DNA of 10,199 bases from CAYPEL01 sp964409635 (lineage in GTDB: Bacteria > Pseudomonadota > Gammaproteobacteria > DSM-19610). Location: the NCBI GenBank assembly GCA_964409635.1, contig CAYPEL010000101.1, forward strand, positions 1 to 10,199, given 5' to 3'. The notes under the pieces are model-generated. The model was not told where the DNA came from and did not search any database. It saw nothing but the letters and a program-made list of their open reading frames with translations. The position numbers and the translations under genes are program-made. Shown here one piece after another: positions 7,097 to 10,199 of the stretch (within the stretch, counting starts at the first letter, position 1; every line of letters begins with the position of its first letter).

Positions 7097-7228
7097 GAAT
7101 AGTGCAAACCTGCCGTCAACCGTTACAATAGCCGCCGGTTGGCAGTGTTTTCGAGTGCGATGCTAAACAGGCCTGGTTCTCATCTCCGCTTATTGGCGGT
7201 TAATAGCTAAGGATCTCTTTCTAGGAAA

Positions 7229-7654
7229 ATGCATAAATATCATTTAAAACAGCAAGCGGGTTTTACCCTTATCGAAGTGATGGTGGTGGTTGTCATCCTG
7301 GGCATCCTGGCGGCGGTATTGGTGCCAAAAGTCATGGATCGTCCGGAACAGGCCCGTATCACCAAGGCACGGCAGGATATTCGCGCTGTTGAAGCATCGC
7401 TGAATCTGTATAAACTGGATAATTACGTCTATCCGACCACCGATCAGGGGTTGGAAGCACTGGTTTCGAAACCCTCGTCGCCTGAACCTGCGCATTGGAA
7501 GGAGGGTGGCTATGTGGATCGCATGCCGGTCGACCCCTGGGATCGCGAATACCAGTTTTTGAGTCCGGGCACCCGCGGCAGCATAGATATTTACTCACTG
7601 GGCCCAGATGGTGAACCGAGTGATGATGACATTGGTAACTGGAACCTCAGATAA
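7229..7654 (+). CDS. gspG: Type II secretion major pseudopilin GspG
   Basis: GspG polymerises into the inner-membrane-anchored T2SS pseudopilus that helps drive exoproteins through the secretin. The 141-residue precursor has an 11-residue leader ending in QQAG, then the prepilin peptidase site G|FTLIE with Glu at mature position 5 and a hydrophobic N-terminal helix (VMVVVVILGILAAVLVP). The rest is family-typical: YPTTDQGLEAL, the PVDPWDREYQF block (the family usually has DPWG; here Gly is Asp), and the C-terminal SLGPDGEPSDDDIGNW loop, which in the family binds calcium. The AGGA upstream sits only 2 nt from the ATG, so the ribosome-binding site is unusual. It heads the gspG-H-I-J-K series; gspE and gspF, often upstream, are not seen. 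Confidence 0.97.
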   Translation: MHKYHLKQQAGFTLIEVMVVVVILGILAAVLVPKVMDRPEQARITKARQDIRAVEASLNLYKLDNYVYPTTDQGLEALVSKPSSPEPAHWKEGGYVDRMPVDPWDREYQFLSPGTRGSIDIYSLGPDGEPSDDDIGNWNLR

Positions 7655-7679
7655 ACCACACCGACTGCCTGTAGCTAGG

Positions 7680-7700
7680 AGCCTGTCCGAGAATAGAAAC
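7680..7700. repeat. CTGTCCGAGAATAGAA motif, copy 1 (gspG-gspH gap)
   Basis: A 16-nt motif CTGTCCGAGAATAGAA lies at 7683-7698. Its exact reverse complement is at 8361-8376, and over 21 nt (7680-7700 against 8359-8379) 19 bases match. Its two copies flank gspH in opposite orientation. It sits in a 122-nt spacer, unusually long for a gspG-gspH junction. It may be an end of a small mobile element or a dispersed repeat; no transposase is present here. Confidence 0.7.
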
Positions 7701-7776
7701 CGCCACGAGGAAAGCCTGGATTTGGCCAGATTCTTCCATTATTTTCGTTAAATATGCCCAATATTCGTCTCAAATA

Positions 7777-8322
7777 ATGAAAAAATCTGACTCAAACCAG
7801 CCTCCCTCTGGCAGGCTGTTTGCTTTTGTGCCGCAACGGTCGGCTGGCTTTACCCTGCTGGAGTTGATGGTGGTGCTGGTCATCATTGGTATTGTGATGG
7901 GGGGCGCCATGTTGTCCATAGGTGACGATAATCGCTCCAAAGAACTCGATCGCGAAGCCAGGCGGCTAGCGGCTCTGATGGATCTTGCGAGCGACGAAGC
8001 GGTATTGCGTTCCAGTCAGCTGGCCGTGCGTTTTGGCGATTCGGAGTACGAATTTTATGCACTGCAAAACAACGCCTGGTTACCCTTGACCGACGACCCG
8101 CAGTTGCGGCTGCGGACACTGCCAAAAGGCGTAAACCTGGATCTGGAACTGGAAGACAGTCCACCCTTGGGGCTGGATACTGATTCAGATCAGCAGCAGC
8201 CCCAGGTATTTATCCTGTCGAGCGGCGAAATGACACCTTTTATTTTGACATTAAGTGCTAGAGAAACTAAACAGCGCTACCAGGTAAAAGGCGGTCTGAC
8301 CGGTGAGGTGGAGCTGGAATAA
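7777..8322 (+). CDS. gspH: Type II secretion minor pseudopilin GspH
   Basis: GspH is a minor pseudopilin placed near the tip of the T2SS pseudopilus. The 181-residue precursor has the peptidase site SAG|FTLLE after residue 24 with Glu at mature position 5, then a hydrophobic helix (LMVVLVIIGIVMGGAML) and a mainly beta C-terminal domain with YEFYALQNNAWLPL (residues about 90-103) and the final GGLTGEVELE. The leader is long for a pseudopilin. An in-frame GTG at 7828 would give MPQRSAG|FTLLE, a normal 7-residue leader, and ATG 7777 has no visible Shine-Dalgarno, so the true start is uncertain. An in-frame TAA directly precedes ATG 7777 and rules out starts further upstream. Repeat motif copies lie on both sides. 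Confidence 0.92.
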   Translation: MKKSDSNQPPSGRLFAFVPQRSAGFTLLELMVVLVIIGIVMGGAMLSIGDDNRSKELDREARRLAALMDLASDEAVLRSSQLAVRFGDSEYEFYALQNNAWLPLTDDPQLRLRTLPKGVNLDLELEDSPPLGLDTDSDQQQPQVFILSSGEMTPFILTLSARETKQRYQVKGGLTGEVELE

Positions 8323-8346
8323 TGCCGACTCGTCCTGCAACATAAC

Positions 8347-8748
8347 ATGATAATGATGGGTTCTATTCTCGGACAGACTGCAAACCGCAGTGCAGGATTT
8401 ACCTTGTTGGAAATCCTGGTTGCACTGGCCGTGCTGGGCACCGCCATGGGGGCTTTATTGCAATCTGCGGGTAGTTTTACCAAGAACCAGGCTTATTTGC
8501 GTGATCGGACTATTGCCGAATGGGTGGCGCGTAACCACATGATTGAGCAACAACTTGAGGTAAGTTGGCCGGCGATCGGGCAGACCAAAGGTGAAATTGA
8601 TTACGCTGAACGGCAATGGCAGTGGGTGATGCAGGTAACTAAGTCACCGGAAGAGGATTTGCGCAAGCTGGAAATTGAGGTTTTTGCAATCGATGCGCAT
8701 GACGAACAGGCCCTGGCCAGCCTGACGGGCTTCGTGGAGAGACGCTAG
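8347..8748 (+). CDS. gspI: Type II secretion minor pseudopilin GspI
   Basis: GspI is the minor pseudopilin that forms the tip complex with GspJ and GspK. The precursor of 133 residues contains RSAG|FTLLEILVALAVLG with Glu at mature position 5, followed by the family-typical AEWVARNHMIEQQL and WQWVMQV. Starts at 8347, 8353 and 8356 are all in frame; none has a clear Shine-Dalgarno, and 8356 is the shortest. The leader codons for SILGQ are the reverse-oriented copy of the repeat at 7680-7700, so the present N-terminus appears to be built partly from repeat DNA. The mature protein is intact and its stop overlaps the gspJ start by one base (TAGTG). Confidence 0.93.
   Translation: MIMMGSILGQTANRSAGFTLLEILVALAVLGTAMGALLQSAGSFTKNQAYLRDRTIAEWVARNHMIEQQLEVSWPAIGQTKGEIDYAERQWQWVMQVTKSPEEDLRKLEIEVFAIDAHDEQALASLTGFVERR
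8359..8379. repeat. CTGTCCGAGAATAGAA motif, copy 2 (inverted, inside gspI leader)
   Basis: TTCTATTCTCGGACAG at 8361-8376 is the exact reverse complement of 7683-7698. It lies within the first codons of gspI, encoding SILGQ of the leader that prepilin peptidase removes, so the mature pseudopilin is not affected. The spacing between copies is about 660 nt. Confidence 0.7.
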
Positions 8749-9557
8749 TGCCGTCCCTTCAGGAAAACACACTGCTACGCCAGGCTTTGAAACGGTTACC
8801 AGAAAACCGTGGCTTTACCTTGCTGGAACTACTGGTTGCCTTGTCGATCTTTGCGGTGGTGAGTGCCCTGGCTTTTGGTGGTATGAGCCAGGTTTTAACG
8901 CAGCGTGTCCTGACGGAAGAAAAAGCCGATAAGCTGCAGCAGTTGCAAATCACCTATACGATCCTGGAGCGCGACTTTAGTCAGTTGGTGAATCGGCCGG
9001 TGCGGAATGCCTATGGGAATTCTTTAAGCGCACTGGCTGGCAGCGGTGGTATCGAAGGTGTTGAGCTGACGCGTAGTGGTTTTGCTAATCCAGCCGGTTT
9101 CCGGCGCAGCGGCTTGCAGCGGGTGCGCTATATTTCGGAGGACGAGCAACTGCTGCGGCAGGCCTGGAAAGTGTTGGATCGCTCGCCGGATAGTGAGGCG
9201 GCGCAGCAGGTGCTTTACGAACCCGTGGAATCTTTTTCGTTGCGCTATCTGGATCAGGCAGATCAATGGCGTGAAACCTGGCCGCCGGTTGGTGGCACGC
9301 CGGGTGCCGCGCCAGGATTACCGCGTGCTGTCGAAGTGGTCATTGAAACCGAGGATTTTGGCGAAATCACCTGGCTGTTTCGTAGCCCGGAACCTTTTAC
9401 TCCCAGCCCTAAAGCGCCGACAGGTGGTTCAGCTTCGACCGGTAATCCAGCTTCAGGAGGTGGTGCAACGCCGGGAGGTAGTTCAACGAATGACGATTCT
9501 GAAGAGTTTGATGATGAAGATCCTGATGATGATTTCGAAGACCCGGCGCCGGGTTAA
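8748..9557 (+). CDS. gspJ: Type II secretion minor pseudopilin GspJ with acidic low-complexity tail
   Basis: GspJ joins GspI and GspK in the tip complex of the pseudopilus. The precursor is 269 residues: a 22-residue leader, G|FTLLELLVALSIFAVVSALAF, then the family body including ILERDFSQLVNRPVR and RGG-free beta domain ending near ITWLFRSPEPF (about 217). Residues 218-269 are a Gly/Ser/Thr/Pro-rich linker followed by a tail dominated by Asp and Glu, which is not part of the usual GspJ fold (families are mostly about 200 residues). The start is GTG 8748, overlapping the gspI TAG, with GGAG 8 nt upstream, which indicates translational coupling. A 14-bp perfect palindrome covers the last codons. 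Confidence 0.93.
   Translation: MPSLQENTLLRQALKRLPENRGFTLLELLVALSIFAVVSALAFGGMSQVLTQRVLTEEKADKLQQLQITYTILERDFSQLVNRPVRNAYGNSLSALAGSGGIEGVELTRSGFANPAGFRRSGLQRVRYISEDEQLLRQAWKVLDRSPDSEAAQQVLYEPVESFSLRYLDQADQWRETWPPVGGTPGAAPGLPRAVEVVIETEDFGEITWLFRSPEPFTPSPKAPTGGSASTGNPASGGGATPGGSSTNDDSEEFDDEDPDDDFEDPAPG
9541..9554. repeat. GC-rich perfect palindrome at 3' end of gspJ
   Basis: ACCCGGCGCCGGGT is self-complementary over all 14 bases and ends directly before the gspJ TAA. A tight hairpin at a gene end could slow transcription or protect the mRNA 3' end, but no T-tract follows, so I do not call a terminator. It also encodes part of the Pro-Ala-Pro-Gly end of the tail. Confidence 0.5.
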
Positions 9558-9570
9558 GGTGTCGCTGCGG

Positions 9571-9630
9571 GTTTATTCGCACTTTGTCGCTAAGGCAGGT
9601 GTGTATCGAGCGAATAAATTCGCACCTACA
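9571..9630. repeat. Rearranged GTAGGTGCGAAT-type repeat in gspJ-gspK gap
   Basis: Bases 9610-9629 match 4771-4790 exactly over 20 nt, while the left arm is broken by inserted bases. TTTATTCGC at 9572-9580 can also pair with GCGAATAAA at 9610-9618, so two alternative hairpins are possible. The repeat fills most of the 102-nt gap in an otherwise tight gsp cluster. Confidence 0.7.
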
Positions 9631-9659
9631 GTTACAGTAAAGGGTGGAACTGAATAGTT

Positions 9660-10199
9660 ATGAACATGAGGGGCAGAGTACAGGGTGTTGCTTTGGTGAC
9701 AGCATTACTCATGGTGTCAATGGCGACCATAGCGGCGGTGGCGATGGCAACCCGGCAGCAACTCGATATCCGGCGCACCGGGAATTTACTGCACGGCACC
9801 CAGGCGATAGCCTACGGCGAAGCCGCAGAAAGCTGGGCGCGGGTGGTGCTGGAACGCGACTTCACTGAAAACAAGATAGACCACCTGGAAGAAATTTGGC
9901 ATAAACAGCCGGCTGTTTCGATCGTCGAGGGCGGCGGTGTCAAAGGGCGTGTTTATGATATGCAGGGCCGGTTTAATATTAATTCTCTTGTAGACGATAC
10001 AGGTAAGCGTATTCCGGCGGCGGTAGAACGGTTTAAAACGCTGCTGCGGAATCTGGATATTGCTGAAGAATTGGCTGACTACCTGGCCGATTTTATCGAT
10101 ACAGACGTATCATTAGGCTTTCCGGTTGGGGCAGAAGATAATGATTATTTGTTGCTCCAACCGGTGGGTTACCGTACCCCGAACCAGCTGTTGGCCAGT
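9660..10199 (+). CDS. gspK: Type II secretion minor pseudopilin GspK (partial, 3' end outside)
   Basis: GspK caps the pseudopilus tip with GspI and GspJ. The first 180 codons are present and open to the window edge. The N-terminus MNMRGRVQG|VALVTALL is the family type: a short basic leader, peptidase cleavage after Gly, and Thr instead of Glu at mature position 5, a known peculiarity of GspK. TRQQLDIRRT follows the membrane helix, and DMQGRFNINSL, then a FIDTD segment with GAEDNDYL, and YRTPNQLLAS match the large GspK domain. ATG 9660 is chosen; ATG 9666 is a near alternative. The ribosome-binding site is weak (GGTGGA about 12 nt upstream). The family is usually about 300 residues or more, so roughly half is missing only because of the window edge. 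Confidence 0.95.
   Translation, partial: MNMRGRVQGVALVTALLMVSMATIAAVAMATRQQLDIRRTGNLLHGTQAIAYGEAAESWARVVLERDFTENKIDHLEEIWHKQPAVSIVEGGGVKGRVYDMQGRFNINSLVDDTGKRIPAAVERFKTLLRNLDIAEELADYLADFIDTDVSLGFPVGAEDNDYLLLQPVGYRTPNQLLAS

Larger units (their letters stand above)
6965..7228. other. Gap upstream of gspG with repeat and weak hairpin; probable gsp promoter region
   Basis: No convincing gene is present. The gap holds the decayed repeat at 7008-7033 and the bulged inverted repeat at 7031-7096. Since gspG is the first gene of its cluster here, a promoter is expected. TACAAT at 7124-7129 resembles a -10 box but has no good -35 at 17 nt, and TTGGCA at 7140-7145 has only a poor -10 partner. I therefore give no specific promoter call. 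Confidence 0.4.

Noticed and set aside
7100..7165. Sigma-70 promoter for gspG
   Set aside because: TACAAT at 7124 lacks a -35 partner, and TTGGCA at 7140 lacks a reasonable -10 at 16-18 nt.
7647..7739. Minus-strand 30-codon ORF spanning the repeat in the gspG-gspH gap (peptide includes VSILGQAP)
   Set aside because: It is very short, has no ribosome-binding site, and owes its similarity to the GspI leader only to the shared repeat.
9076..9657. Plus-strand 193-codon open frame overlapping gspJ and the repeat
   Set aside because: Arg/Cys-rich translation in the +1 frame of gspJ with no family resemblance; gspJ in the main frame is complete.

Overview
The window reads as chromosomal DNA of a gammaproteobacterium, probably of the Pseudomonadales/Cellvibrionales type. 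The evidence is the gene order (mpl tail, ubiX, LON-domain protein, then thiD-thiE-hemL), the protein sequences themselves, a type II secretion (T2SS) pseudopilin cluster in the order gspG-H-I-J-K, and short palindromic intergenic repeats of the sort common in these genomes. No species call is possible from sequence alone.

Layout. Positions 1-85 hold the last codons of mpl (plus strand), followed by a hairpin-bearing gap and then ubiX and a small LON-substrate-binding-domain gene, which are almost fused (1 nt apart). The LON gene runs head-on into a long minus-strand gene for a three-module membrane protein (DedA/VTT + PAP2 phosphatase + LssY_C-like tail); their 3' ends overlap by 12 nt. Upstream of that gene on the same strand lie hemL, thiE and thiD, so transcription probably runs thiD-thiE-hemL-dedA/pap2 from a divergent promoter region at 6337-6460. 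On the other side of that region a plus-strand DUF5063-like gene reads away. After 264 nt without a gene come gspG, gspH, gspI, gspJ and the first 180 codons of gspK, which runs off the right edge.

How the genes work together. UbiX makes the prenylated FMN used by UbiD decarboxylases, for example in ubiquinone synthesis. ThiD and ThiE supply the pyrimidine kinase and coupling steps of thiamine phosphate synthesis. HemL makes 5-aminolevulinate for tetrapyrroles. The Gsp proteins are the major pseudopilin (G) and the four minor pseudopilins (H, I, J, K) of the T2SS pseudopilus; the outer-membrane, ATPase and inner-membrane platform genes are not in the window.

The unusual content lies mainly between genes. 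Two families of palindromic repeats (arms GTAGGTGCGAAT and GGGTGGGT) occupy most gaps, and a third motif (CTGTCCGAGAATAGAA) occurs twice in opposite orientation flanking gspH, with one copy forming part of the gspI leader coding sequence. GspJ carries an unusual Gly/Ser-rich plus acidic C-terminal tail. I found no sign of a new defence system, phage, CRISPR array, or RNA gene; most of the window is housekeeping.
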